In this document: piece after piece, positions 1-7,299 of the stretch
Layout: the number at the start of each line of letters is the position of its first letter
How positions within the stretch are numbered: the stretch's first letter is position 1
NCBI RefSeq assembly: GCF_900129425.1
Contig: NZ_LT670817.1
Coordinates: 9,028,037 to 9,092,036 of the forward strand
Origin: Bradyrhizobium erythrophlei
Lineage (GTDB): Bacteria; Pseudomonadota; Alphaproteobacteria; Rhizobiales; Xanthobacteraceae
Direction: 5' to 3'
Length of the DNA: 64,000 nucleotides
Notes under the pieces: generated by a model
Told to the model about the DNA's origin: nothing
The model's database searches: none
The model's input: the letters and a program-made list of their open reading frames with translations, nothing else
Position numbers and translations under genes: made by a program

Positions 1-123
1 CAGCAGCAGATAGGCGCCGGCGGTGTAGATGCCGACGACCAACAGCGTCAGCAGCAAAAACCGCTCCAGCCGCGAACGATCGCGCGGCGGCGCGGAGTGC
101 AGTTGTTCTCCAAGGTCGGCCAC
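1..123 (-). CDS. N-terminal part of a membrane protein, runs off the left edge
   Basis: A GTG start at 123 opens 41 codons that continue past the window edge. After a short charged, soluble stretch (about 18 residues, with DRSRLERF) comes a hydrophobic segment (LLLTLLVVGIYTAGAYLLL) that would be the first membrane helix. An in-frame stop lies just upstream, which fixes the start within a few codons. The family cannot be recognised from so short a piece. It is transcribed away from the nuclease-like gene at 176-895 in the same direction, so the two could share a transcript. Confidence 0.5.
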   Translation of the reverse strand, partial: MADLGEQLHSAPPRDRSRLERFLLLTLLVVGIYTAGAYLLL

Positions 124-175
124 GACGCCCCATGCTCACAGATTCACTGGCGAAGTTAGCACATCGAAAAAGCGG

Positions 176-895
176 CTATCGTCTGGTCTCGCGGCAGCCG
201 GCCGCTTCGGCCTCGTCGACCGAGCAGAACCAGCGCGTGCCCTTGCTGATCTGCATCTTGATCTGCGCGTACCAGCGGCTGGTCGGCTTGTGATAGATGC
301 ATTCGCCCGAACTATTGACGTTGCCCTTGATGGTGCAGTCGGGTGAGGGCGCGACCGGTCCCGACGCCGATGCCAGCAGGATGGCGTGGGCGTTCTCGGG
401 CGGCTTGGCGAAACCGAGAATGACGGTCTTCTTGTTGCGGATGCGCCAGTCCCACGGCGCGATGAAGGCGCCCTGCCACATCCCGGCCTTGGCCTCGCGC
501 GCGGCTTTTTCGTCGGCATCGTAGTCGTGGGAGAACCGCACATAGGACAGCGCCCAGCCGTTCTTCACCATCCATTTCTGGATGTCCTCGCCGTCGACCT
601 CGCAGCGCGCCACCGCGCGGCCGCGGCGATCGGTGCGGATGACGTGGCAGGTCCAGGGCTTGTTGTCGGCGTGCTTGATCAGTTCGTCGCGCGCGGCGAC
701 GCCGCAGGTCCAGCGCTCGCCCTTGGTGTTGAGGCAAAGCTGATCCACCGACGGCGCGTCGATGCCGCCGAGCCGGATACGGCTGTTGCCGATCTGGACG
801 GTGTCGCCCTCGCGGACCTTGGCGATGCCGGTGATGTCGGCGGCTTGTGCAATGGCCGGCATCAGAAGCGCCAATAGCGCCAGCAGGAATTTCAT
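176..895 (-). CDS. Secreted staphylococcal-nuclease-like (thermonuclease family) protein
   Basis: The 239-residue product starts at MKFLLALLALLMPAIAQA, a clear Sec signal peptide that ends near residue 18, so it should act in the periplasm or outside the cell. Longer upstream starts would bury this signal. Residues about 20-135 match the SNase-like fold (VREGDTVQIGNSRIRLGGIDAPS, then DRRGRAVARC). In staphylococcal nuclease the residue after D-x-P is the catalytic Glu; here the motif reads DAPS, so that Glu is absent, while the Arg of the DRRGR region is kept. The C-terminal 80 residues hold a Cys-containing segment (GECIYHKPTSRWY) that resembles no domain I can name. A nucleic-acid-related role is likely; catalysis as in the type enzyme is doubtful. 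Confidence 0.75.
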   Translation of the reverse strand: MKFLLALLALLMPAIAQAADITGIAKVREGDTVQIGNSRIRLGGIDAPSVDQLCLNTKGERWTCGVAARDELIKHADNKPWTCHVIRTDRRGRAVARCEVDGEDIQKWMVKNGWALSYVRFSHDYDADEKAAREAKAGMWQGAFIAPWDWRIRNKKTVILGFAKPPENAHAILLASASGPVAPSPDCTIKGNVNSSGECIYHKPTSRWYAQIKMQISKGTRWFCSVDEAEAAGCRETRR

Positions 896-1026
896 GAACA
901 TGAGAAAGCGGCCGCATTCAATGTGAGGTAGTATCATCATGCCGAGGGATTGTGGTGCGGATTGGGCCACAGCGCCAGCGCTTTGGCGCGGCGCCCGCTT
1001 TCAACTTAACGCGATGCCGATAAGGT

Positions 1027-2271
1027 TCAACCGGCATGATTGTCGACACTTTGGACCGGCATGATCCCCGACAGTTTGGGTTGAGCGGCCTGTTCACCCG
1101 GGTCGCGGAGCCGCTCACGAAGCGGAGCGAACCGGGTGAACAGGCCGCGGCGATCGATGAGGCCGATGTCCAGATCGCAGAAGCGCACGATGTGGTCACC
1201 GGTCTGGAGCTCAGCAACGCCAACAAGTTCATCCACCAGCGCTTCACCGATGAATACAAACTCGCCTTTCCATTTGATCTCGCCGTTGCCGCGGACGCGA
1301 CGGACCTGATGATCGGCGTCGTACCAGGGATCTTCCGCGCGCGGCGGCATGGTGCGCGGGGAGCGGCTGTAGAACTCTGCCGGCGGCCGTTGGTCCAGCG
1401 CTTCGTGCGGACGTTCCTCGTTGTAATGCTTTCGGAACATGTCAAAGCGGGCCTGCTGCTCGGGTGCGTTGCTGGCTGGCGGGACCGAGGTCTGTGCCTT
1501 CAGCGTGCGGTGCATGCGCTCGTGTCGGCCATTCTCCTGCGGCGAGGCGGGATGGATGAAGTGCGGTGTGATGCCGAGCTTCATCCACCAGGCCGACAGC
1601 CGGGTGAGACCGCCCGGGCCACGCGAGCCGAACGGCGAACCATTGTCGCAGCGGATCGCAAGCGGCAGGCCATGCTCACGGAAAGCCCGTTCAAAACAGG
1701 GGCGAACGCCCTCAATAGTGGGGGCGACAATGCGGAGTTCGATCAGAAAACGGCTGTGACTGTCTGCTACCGTCAAGGGATCGATCCGCCGCTGGTCGCG
1801 GGTGCGAAACCAGCCCTTGAAGTCCGTACTCCACTCATCATTGGCGCTCGTCACCGGCGTGCAGGGCCGCCGCTGGTCGAGCGGGCGACGGCGCCGCTTC
1901 ACCGGCGAGACCAAGCCTGCGCGCTTGAGAATGTCCCCGATCGTCGAGGCGGCAGGCCAGGCGATCTCGGGGGCATCCCGATCAAGCACCGCCAACAGCT
2001 TGCGCGGCCCCAGATACGGAAATCGCCGCCGCGCCGCGATCACCTTCTCTGCAATCGCACCGTTCGTGGTCTGCCAACACTGCAAGGGCGCATGCGAGCG
2101 GTCCTGAAACCAGGCCGGATCGCCGCTCTCTTTCCGCTTGCGCCATTCGTAAAACGTGTCGCGGCAAATCCCGTAGCGCCGGCACACCTCCGATACGCTC
2201 CAGTTCCCGCTCTCGTACTCCAAAAACATCCGAATACGCTCTTCCATCCGACCGGTCTCACTAAATGGCAT
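1027..2271 (-). CDS. IS481-family DDE transposase
   Basis: A 414-residue integrase-core (rve) transposase. The start at 2271 (MPFSETGRMEERIRMF) is preceded by a strong GGAGGAC ribosome site. Residues 1-55 form a helix-turn-helix (WSVSEVCRRYGICRDTFYEW) that should bind the ends; a second HTH-like region follows to about residue 125. The catalytic core shows the first Asp in STDFKGWF, the second in IRCDNGSPF and the Glu in SPQENGRHERMHRTLK, so the DDE triad looks intact. The last 20 codons (PKLSGIMPVQSVDNHAG) run through the two 25-bp terminal units, so the gene and the IS end overlap. Unlike IS3 elements it is a single frame without programmed frameshifting. Confidence 0.88.
   Translation of the reverse strand: MPFSETGRMEERIRMFLEYESGNWSVSEVCRRYGICRDTFYEWRKRKESGDPAWFQDRSHAPLQCWQTTNGAIAEKVIAARRRFPYLGPRKLLAVLDRDAPEIAWPAASTIGDILKRAGLVSPVKRRRRPLDQRRPCTPVTSANDEWSTDFKGWFRTRDQRRIDPLTVADSHSRFLIELRIVAPTIEGVRPCFERAFREHGLPLAIRCDNGSPFGSRGPGGLTRLSAWWMKLGITPHFIHPASPQENGRHERMHRTLKAQTSVPPASNAPEQQARFDMFRKHYNEERPHEALDQRPPAEFYSRSPRTMPPRAEDPWYDADHQVRRVRGNGEIKWKGEFVFIGEALVDELVGVAELQTGDHIVRFCDLDIGLIDRRGLFTRFAPLRERLRDPGEQAAQPKLSGIMPVQSVDNHAG
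1030..1079. repeat. Left terminal tandem 25-bp units of the IS
   Basis: Two adjacent 25-bp units (1030-1054, 1055-1079) agree at about 21 of 25 positions, both starting ACCGGCATGAT and ending with a CGACA core and TTTGG. The same unit recurs inverted at the right end. The doubled arrangement suggests two transposase binding sites per end. Confidence 0.75.
1085..1148. repeat. Perfect 17-bp inverted repeat inside the transposase 3' end
   Basis: GCGGCCTGTTCACCCGG at 1085-1101 is matched by its exact reverse complement at 1132-1148, with a second smaller hairpin (CCGCT...AGCGG) inside. It lies in the coding region for the transposase C-terminus. The structure, though slightly degraded, recurs in the solo end at 9004-9128. 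Confidence 0.7.
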
Positions 2272-2298
2272 CGAAGGGTCCTCCCTCCGGCGCATTCT

Positions 2299-2348
2299 GA
2301 AACCTGTCGGGAATCATCCCGGTCTAAAATGTCGGGAATCTATCCGGT
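2299..2348. repeat. Right terminal tandem 25-bp units of the IS
   Basis: Two units in inverted orientation relative to 1030-1079 (2299-2323 inner, 2324-2348 outer), sharing the ACCGG...GATTCCCGACA core when read on the minus strand. They lie just upstream of the transposase start at 2271, so the transposase promoter probably overlaps them. Confidence 0.7.
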
Positions 2349-2369
2349 CCGTACCTAACTTTTGCTTCT

Positions 2370-2541
2370 CCCGTCCCCCCCCCCCCCCCCCGCGAAGCGG
2401 TGGGGTCGAGACGAGCGAAGCTCGCTTTTAGGGGTCGGGGGTGGGGGTGGTGCGGCATATACTGAAGCAGATATTCCCGCTGACAGACCCCCCACCCCCG
2501 ACCCCTCCCCGCCACTCGCTGCGCTCGCGGGAGGAGGGGAG
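2370..2541. repeat. Large inverted G/C-rich repeat with a 17-C homopolymer
   Basis: Two inverted halves (about 2370-2450 and 2487-2541) share CCCCACCCCCGACCCCT and GCGAAG/GCTGCGCTCG-like blocks around a central AT-richer spacer. Positions 2375-2391 are an uninterrupted run of 17 C. Related sequence (GGGTCGAGACGAGCGAAGCTC) recurs near 5920. This is a dispersed palindromic element, not coding. The homopolymer length may be unreliable. Confidence 0.7.
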
Positions 2542-2609
2542 TGGCGCTGGATGTCTCCAGTCTCACGGCAGCGGCGGTGAGCTCTCGGGTAAAGGAAACG
2601 CAGCCGTTG

Positions 2610-4346
2610 CTACGTCCCCATCCCTCGCGTCATCGCCCTTCGCGCCAGGGCGAGGCCCATCAGCACGAAGGCGGAGGTGACTTCGGGACCGCCGACCAAA
2701 ATCCGCGTCGGGGTCTTCATCTTGTTCCATTCATAGGCCTTGAACGGTCCGCGGCGGCCGCCTTCGCCGGTCTGGCTGACGATGCAATGCAGCGCCGGCG
2801 TGAAGCTCGCGACGGGCGCGCCGAGATGGCCGAGCGCGATCAGCGCCAGCGCGGCGTCAAACACGTTCATCTCGCCGGTGATCAATTCGTCCTGCACATA
2901 GGCCAGCACCCGCGTGCGGATCAGGCCGAACGCGCCGTCGGGGTCGATCGCCTGCTGCGCCGCTATCGGCAGTGCGATGAACGCGGCGTAGCAGCGGCCG
3001 AAATAGGCGCAGTACAATTCCGGCAGATAATAGATGTGCGAGCGGGGAAGGCTGAACGCGCCGCTGAGCACCAGCCGCTTCTGAAAGCCGATGATGCGAT
3101 GCACGGTGTCGAGCCGCTGCGGCGTCTCGATGATCTTCCATCGCACCAGGTTGCGGAAACTGACCTCGAGGATATCGAGGTTGAGCGTCGGATCGAGGTC
3201 GTTGCCGAACGGGCGCTCGCCGCCGAGGTTGTCGATCCAGGTGGCGACGCCGCCTTCGTAGTCGATGTTGTCGTTGAGCGGCACCGTCACCAGCGGCTCG
3301 TTGACGCCGCCGCGGACCTGGTAGCCGGCGTAGAAATCCAGCAGCGGCTGCTCGAGGATCGGATCGTCGGAGCCGGCCTGGGTCGCCGCCGAAAACGCGC
3401 AGGCCGTGGTGTCGCAATCCGGCACGTAGACGCCGAAGCCGAGGTCCTGCTTGATCTGGGCAAAGAAGCGCGAAAACCTGGGATGCGGCAGCGGCGCCAG
3501 CGCGGTGACCACGTGCACCGCCGAGCCGTCCTGCGCGCGCACCTCTTCGCGGCTGGTGACCAGGCAAAACTCGACCATCTCCGCGATGGCGCGGCGCGAT
3601 GTCGCGGCCTGGTCCGGCGAGGCCAGCCCGGTTTCGATGAATCCCAGCAGCGCCTCGGTGAAGAACGCGTCGTAATAGGCCGAGCGATGCCGGATCTGCA
3701 TCGGCTCCCACATCGGCTCGGCGATCCCCTTCCAGGGCGGATTGATCAGCGCGCGGGCCGGCGAGCGCGCGATGAACACCCGCGCCAGGCTGAACAGCAA
3801 AGTCGAGTTCTTGTAGCCGCGCGAATTCAGCCCGGTCAGCGCCATCAAGAGTTCGCGGCCGCCCATGTCGGCGTCGCCGATCAAATTGAACGCGGCATAG
3901 GTCGGGATGAAGCCGTTGTCGCCGAACGCGCGCAACAGATGCGAACCGCAGCGGCGGATCACGGCTTCGATCTCGGCCGGCTCAGGCGGCCGCGCGGGCG
4001 CTTCACCCGGCTTCGGCTGCGGATGCGACAGCTCGATCGTATCCACGAGATCCGCCACCGGCTGGCCGATCGCGGCCCAGTCGGGAGCCTCGTCGTCGCG
4101 CGCATGAATCAGCGCCTCGCGCAGGCGTTCCAGCCGCGACGCGTCGTTGAGCTCGGCGAGCCCGGTCCGGCGCAGCAGCGGGCGCAGCGCCGGATTGCCG
4201 AGCGCGGTCCGATAAAACTTGGCCAGATGCTGGTCGCCGCCATGGTGCCTGCGCAGCAGGGGATCGCAGACCTCGTACAGCGACGGGCCGTCCTTGCGGG
4301 CCGTCAGCGCGCTACAGGCGGCGCCGGCAAAATACTGAAACCCCAT
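2610..4346 (-). CDS. Uncharacterised 578-residue protein
   Basis: I chose the start at 4346 (MGFQYFAGAACSALTARKDG) because the extra N-terminal codons further upstream are of unnatural, low-complexity composition. No signal peptide or membrane helix is visible. The protein is long, helix-rich and well balanced, with recurring segments such as GGVATWIDNLGGERP, NDLDPTLNLDILEVSFRNL and FGNDLDPTLNLD. These vaguely recall alpha/alpha-toroid enzymes of the terpene-cyclase/prenyltransferase class, but I see no catalytic DxDD or QW motif, so no function is assigned. The neighbours are an IS and a divergent pseudo-caspase gene, which give little context. Confidence 0.75.
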   Translation of the reverse strand: MGFQYFAGAACSALTARKDGPSLYEVCDPLLRRHHGGDQHLAKFYRTALGNPALRPLLRRTGLAELNDASRLERLREALIHARDDEAPDWAAIGQPVADLVDTIELSHPQPKPGEAPARPPEPAEIEAVIRRCGSHLLRAFGDNGFIPTYAAFNLIGDADMGGRELLMALTGLNSRGYKNSTLLFSLARVFIARSPARALINPPWKGIAEPMWEPMQIRHRSAYYDAFFTEALLGFIETGLASPDQAATSRRAIAEMVEFCLVTSREEVRAQDGSAVHVVTALAPLPHPRFSRFFAQIKQDLGFGVYVPDCDTTACAFSAATQAGSDDPILEQPLLDFYAGYQVRGGVNEPLVTVPLNDNIDYEGGVATWIDNLGGERPFGNDLDPTLNLDILEVSFRNLVRWKIIETPQRLDTVHRIIGFQKRLVLSGAFSLPRSHIYYLPELYCAYFGRCYAAFIALPIAAQQAIDPDGAFGLIRTRVLAYVQDELITGEMNVFDAALALIALGHLGAPVASFTPALHCIVSQTGEGGRRGPFKAYEWNKMKTPTRILVGGPEVTSAFVLMGLALARRAMTRGMGT

Positions 4347-4762
4347 GAAATGTCTTTCCGCGCGACGGGATCGCGCGTTCCCCCGGCGGCCAGAACCGCG
4401 CCCCCGCGGCGGCCGCCCGCTCCCCCATAACCAGCAAGTGCTTGAAAAACTACACGGATAGCCGGGAAATACAAATGGGACGGGGATCACGGCGGCGGCG
4501 AAAGGAAATAAAGGGAACAATCGGGGCGCTGGCGGCTGGGCCAACTGTCCCTAACTACTAAAGAAATCATGAATCCGGCCTGCGGGGCGCCATTCGCCAA
4601 ACCGGGTTGCCGGACGGACGCCGGCGGGTTAAGGCTTCCTTTGTTGCGATGCCGCAATTTGAGCATAATTGAACGACAAACCACCGGGGCCCCCCAAAAC
4701 CCTAAGTAGCGTAGGCGCGACTAATGTCCGCGTCGTTGACAGTGAACCAGGATTGACCTTCG
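4347..4762. other. Divergent intergenic region without a recognisable gene
   Basis: These 416 bases separate the divergently transcribed 578-residue protein gene and the caspase-like gene. They must hold both promoters. I see no RNA gene, convincing palindrome or small gene with a ribosome site. Confidence 0.4.
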
Positions 4763-5620
4763 ATGAATGTCAGGCAGTTCAGTATCTCCCGCCGCCCGAT
4801 CGCCGTCGCTGCGGTTCTTATCGGCATGGTGTCGCTGGCGATCGGCGCCCATGCGGCGCTGAACAAGCGATCGCTCGATGCCGCCAGGGCGGTCGCGACC
4901 GCGCAGACCGCCGATGCAAGCAAGCCGGCCTCGCGGATCGCGCTGGTGATCGGTAACGGCCATTATCCCGACGCCAACGCGCCGCTCGGCCAGCCGATCA
5001 ACGATGCCCGCGCGCTGACGGTGGCGCTGCGCCATCACGGCTTCGACGTCGATGTGATCGAGGACGCCAGCCGGGACGACATCACCCGCGCGGTCGCCCG
5101 GCTGAAAGACAAGCTGCGGCCGGATTCCGTGGTGATGCTGTTCTTCGGCGGCTACGGCATCCAGGCCGGCGGCGAGAGCTACATGATCCCGGTCGACGCC
5201 GCCATCTGGAAGGAAGCCGACGTGCGGCGCGAGGGCGTCAGCATTGAATCCGTGCTCGACGTGATGAAGGAGCAGGGCGCCTGCGCCAAGCTCGTCATCA
5301 TCGACGCCTCCAGGCGCAACCCCTATGAGCGCCGCTTCCGCGCCTTCTCCCATGGCCTCGCCCCGATCACCGCGCCCGACAACGCGCTGATCCTGACCTC
5401 GGCGACGCCGGGCAAGGTCGCCGACGATTCCAGCGGCGCGACCAGCGTGCTGGTGACCGAGCTGCTGAACAACGTCAAAGAGCAGGCAGCGATCGAAGCT
5501 GTCTTCAACAAGACCCGCACCGCCATCTCCCGCGCCTCCGACGGCGAGCAGGTCCCCACCGTCTCCTCCTCGCTCTTGGAAGACGTCCGCTTCGGCACCG
5601 ACGAAAAGGCCGGCGGGTAG
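4763..5620 (+). CDS. Caspase-fold (peptidase C14-like) protein with both catalytic residues replaced
   Basis: A 285-residue protein with an N-terminal hydrophobic segment (residues 11-31) that acts as signal peptide or anchor, placing the rest outside the cytoplasm. Residues about 57-275 follow the p20 caspase pattern: RIALVIGNGHYPDANAPL (strand 1), NDARALTVALRHHGFDV, then the position of the catalytic His in VVMLFFGGYGIQ and of the catalytic Cys in LVIIDASRRNP. In active family members these read SGHG and DACR; here they are Tyr131 and Ser183. The fold is therefore conserved but peptidase activity is unlikely. It may serve as a binding or scaffold module. It is a close paralogue of the domain at 17650-19077. 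Confidence 0.85.
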   Translation: MNVRQFSISRRPIAVAAVLIGMVSLAIGAHAALNKRSLDAARAVATAQTADASKPASRIALVIGNGHYPDANAPLGQPINDARALTVALRHHGFDVDVIEDASRDDITRAVARLKDKLRPDSVVMLFFGGYGIQAGGESYMIPVDAAIWKEADVRREGVSIESVLDVMKEQGACAKLVIIDASRRNPYERRFRAFSHGLAPITAPDNALILTSATPGKVADDSSGATSVLVTELLNNVKEQAAIEAVFNKTRTAISRASDGEQVPTVSSSLLEDVRFGTDEKAGG

Positions 5621-5664
5621 GCCACCCGATAGTTTTGAGATTGCCCGGCGCCACTTGTTCAGTG

Positions 5665-5790
5665 CCACCTCTCCCCTTGTGGGAGAGGTCGGATTGCATC
5701 GTCAGATGCAATCCGGGTGAGGGGTTACGGACTATCGATAGACCTGAACCCCTCTCCCCAACCCTCCCCCACAAGGGGGGAGGGAGCTCA
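5665..5790. repeat. Palindromic intergenic repeat (CACCTCTCCCC family)
   Basis: The block GCCACCTCTCCCCTTGTGGG, then an inner hairpin GGATTGCATC...GATGCAATCC, then GGTGAGGGGTTACGGACTATCGATA and a GACCTGAACCCCTC half. Members recur at 8924-9003 and 27357-27482, with a related fragment at 7012-7050. It follows the pseudo-caspase gene and may also act as terminator. Confidence 0.75.
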
Positions 5791-5892
5791 CTGCCGTTGC
5801 CGCGCGGGGAGCGTTTCACCAGTCCCTGGACAAGCGCGCTGCAGACTACGCTCTGCACATCCACTCCCGCGCTCTCTCGCTTCCGCACCCCG

Positions 5893-5966
5893 CGCTCTCT
5901 CGCTCCCTCCCCCCTTGTGGGGTCGAGACGAGCGAAGCTCGCTCTCTAGGGTCGGGGAGGGGGGTA
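5893..5966. repeat. GGGTCGAGACGAGCGAAGCTC palindromic repeat
   Basis: Contains CCCCCTTGTGGGGTCGAG, the ACGAGCGAAGCTCG hairpin and GGTCGGGGAGGGG, matching the left half of the element at 2370-2541. It lies between converging genes (stops at 5620 and 6037). Confidence 0.6.
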
Positions 5967-6036
5967 GCCGCGGGCGACGCTCTCGCGATTGGCCGCGCAG
6001 CTCGCCGCAATTCACCTCGCAGCAAACCGCCCCCCG

Positions 6037-6933
6037 CTACTTCGGCTCCGCGCTCGCCGTCACCGGCCGCACCGGATCGCCTTCGCGCAGCAGCGCGCCG
6101 GCGCGGGCGACCACGACGTCGCCTTCGACCAGGCCGTCGCGGATTTCGATCTGGCCGCCGGACATCAGCCCGACCTCGACCCGCCGCGTCTCGACCCGGT
6201 GCCGCCGCACCACCTGGACCACGGTGCCGGCGGTGCCGTAGAGCACCGCGGTGAGCGGCACCGCGATGTTGCAGCTTTGCCCGGTCTTGATCATCGCGCG
6301 CCCCGACGAATTCACCAGCAGGCGCCGGTTGGTCGTCACGCCGATGATGACCTGGCCGAGCTGGCTGTTGGGCTCGACCGTCGGCGCGATCCGGCGCACC
6401 GTGCCGTCGACTTCGCCGGCGCCGACGATCCTGATCCGTGCCGGCTGGTTGACCGCGAGTTTCGGCAGGTCCTCGGTCGGCACCAGCCCGATCAGGTCGA
6501 ATTCGCTGCGCGCGATGATGGAAAACAGCGCCTCGCCCTTGGCCGAGGCCATCGCGCCGAGCACGGCCGAGGAGGAGGCGATCAGCCCGGCCACCGGCGC
6601 CTGCACCTGCACCGTGCCGCCTTCTGGCAGCGTCAGCCGGGCCAGCGTCTGCCCGGCCGTAACGGTGTCGCCGGCATCGGCCAGGATTTCCGCGACCTTG
6701 AGGCCCGGCCGCTCCGGCCGCACCATGGTCTCTTCCCGCGCCATGACGATGCCGGAAACCTCGGCGATCGCCGCAAAGCACGCCTTCGCCGCCGTCAGCA
6801 CCGTGACCGTCGCGCCCTTCGGCGCATCGGCCTCGTCGGCGGCGAGCGCGGGGGAGCAGGCGAGGCAGAGCAGGGCTGCGGTGAGGGGGGCGAGCAGGCT
6901 TCGCGAGGGGCCGAGCGGGGGGAGAAGGGGCAT
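6037..6933 (-). CDS. Periplasmic adaptor (membrane fusion) protein of RND-efflux type, orphan
   Basis: A 298-residue HlyD/AcrA-type adaptor. Residues 1-31 are a signal peptide ending SPALA. Next come a barrel-sandwich (lipoyl-like) module about residues 55-140 (GLKVAEILADAGDTVTAGQTLARL and TVQVQAPVAGLIASSSAVLG), a beta-barrel about 145-235 (TEDLPKLAVNQPARI, PNSQLGQVIIGV) and a membrane-proximal end (VGLMSGGQIEIRDGLVEGDVVV). The long coiled-coil hairpin of AcrA is almost absent, so the two lipoyl half-motifs are nearly contiguous, as in short alphaproteobacterial adaptors. It resembles the adaptor at 15643-16560 through its whole length (both have LGQVxIxxT and VGLxSx motifs), but no pump or outer-membrane gene lies beside it. 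It may serve the distant RND pump. Confidence 0.85.
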   Translation of the reverse strand: MPLLPPLGPSRSLLAPLTAALLCLACSPALAADEADAPKGATVTVLTAAKACFAAIAEVSGIVMAREETMVRPERPGLKVAEILADAGDTVTAGQTLARLTLPEGGTVQVQAPVAGLIASSSAVLGAMASAKGEALFSIIARSEFDLIGLVPTEDLPKLAVNQPARIRIVGAGEVDGTVRRIAPTVEPNSQLGQVIIGVTTNRRLLVNSSGRAMIKTGQSCNIAVPLTAVLYGTAGTVVQVVRRHRVETRRVEVGLMSGGQIEIRDGLVEGDVVVARAGALLREGDPVRPVTASAEPK

Positions 6934-7011
6934 CGGAAGTCCTGAGCGGGTGATGCGGGTATGGATAGCAGAAGGGGGGCTGGAGAACCAAGCGGCTTCC
7001 GTACGTTTAGG

Positions 7012-7050
7012 TCACCTCTCCGCTTGTGGGAGAGGATCGGTGTCAGGGAG
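7012..7050. repeat. Fragment of a CACCTCTCC-type palindromic repeat
   Basis: CACCTCTCCGCTTGTGGGAG followed by AGGATCGGTGTCAGGGAG resembles one half of the family-C palindrome. It supplies the last codons of the truncated kinase frame (ending LPDTDPLPQAER), implying that repeat insertion or deletion cut that gene. Confidence 0.5.
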
Positions 7051-7299
7051 AGCAGCAAAGATCAGGTTTGCGGGTACAGCGACATCGTCTATCAGCCATT
7101 TGAAGTCGGTTTCACTGTCAAGTCTGTCGCCCGCCTCTTGTAAGACTGTTCGACTCTCATTTAATCCATCGGATGCTGCTTTTGAGCGGAGATATGTGCT
7201 GGACTTGATGCTTGTGAATCCATGGCTTTTGATAAGCGTATTCGCTACACCCGATTTCCCAACTGCTACTGGGCCACTGAGCAAAAGCAGAAGCTTCAT
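7012..7299 (-). pseudogene. P-loop nucleotide kinase-like protein, truncated at the C-terminus
   Basis: A 95-codon frame that begins MKLLLLLSGPVAVGKSGVAN with a perfect Walker A motif (GPVAVGKS, residues 9-16). It continues with a pattern of small nucleotide or polynucleotide kinases (FTSIKSSTYLR, then ESRTVLQEAGDRLDSETDFKWL). Such kinases are usually 170-250 residues; this one lacks the whole lid and C-terminal half. Its last 12-15 codons (about DTDPLPQAER) derive from the repeat at 7012-7050. The ATG overlaps the TGA of the upstream gene (ATGA), so the two are translationally coupled. A shortened functional product cannot be excluded, but the absence of the rest of the fold favours a truncated gene. 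Confidence 0.65.

Larger units (their letters stand above)
1023..2356 (-). mobile_element. IS481-type insertion sequence, apparently complete
   Basis: The element holds a single intact transposase gene bounded by long imperfect inverted ends. Each end consists of two tandem 25-bp units (1030-1054 and 1055-1079 on the left; 2299-2323 and 2324-2348, inverted, on the right) sharing the core ACCGG-N-ATGAT...CGACA. Outside these, AGGTTCA on the left is matched by AGGTACG on the inverted right end, suggesting borders near 1023 and 2356. No target duplication is evident. A solo copy of the left end lies at 9004-9128. Family assignment rests on the transposase; the exact borders are estimates. Confidence 0.75.

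Noticed and set aside
2541..4430. A 629-codon open frame opposite the 578-residue protein gene
   Set aside because: It is Arg/Ala/Gly-rich and repetitive in composition, the usual shadow of a high-GC gene; it has no domain or ribosome site.
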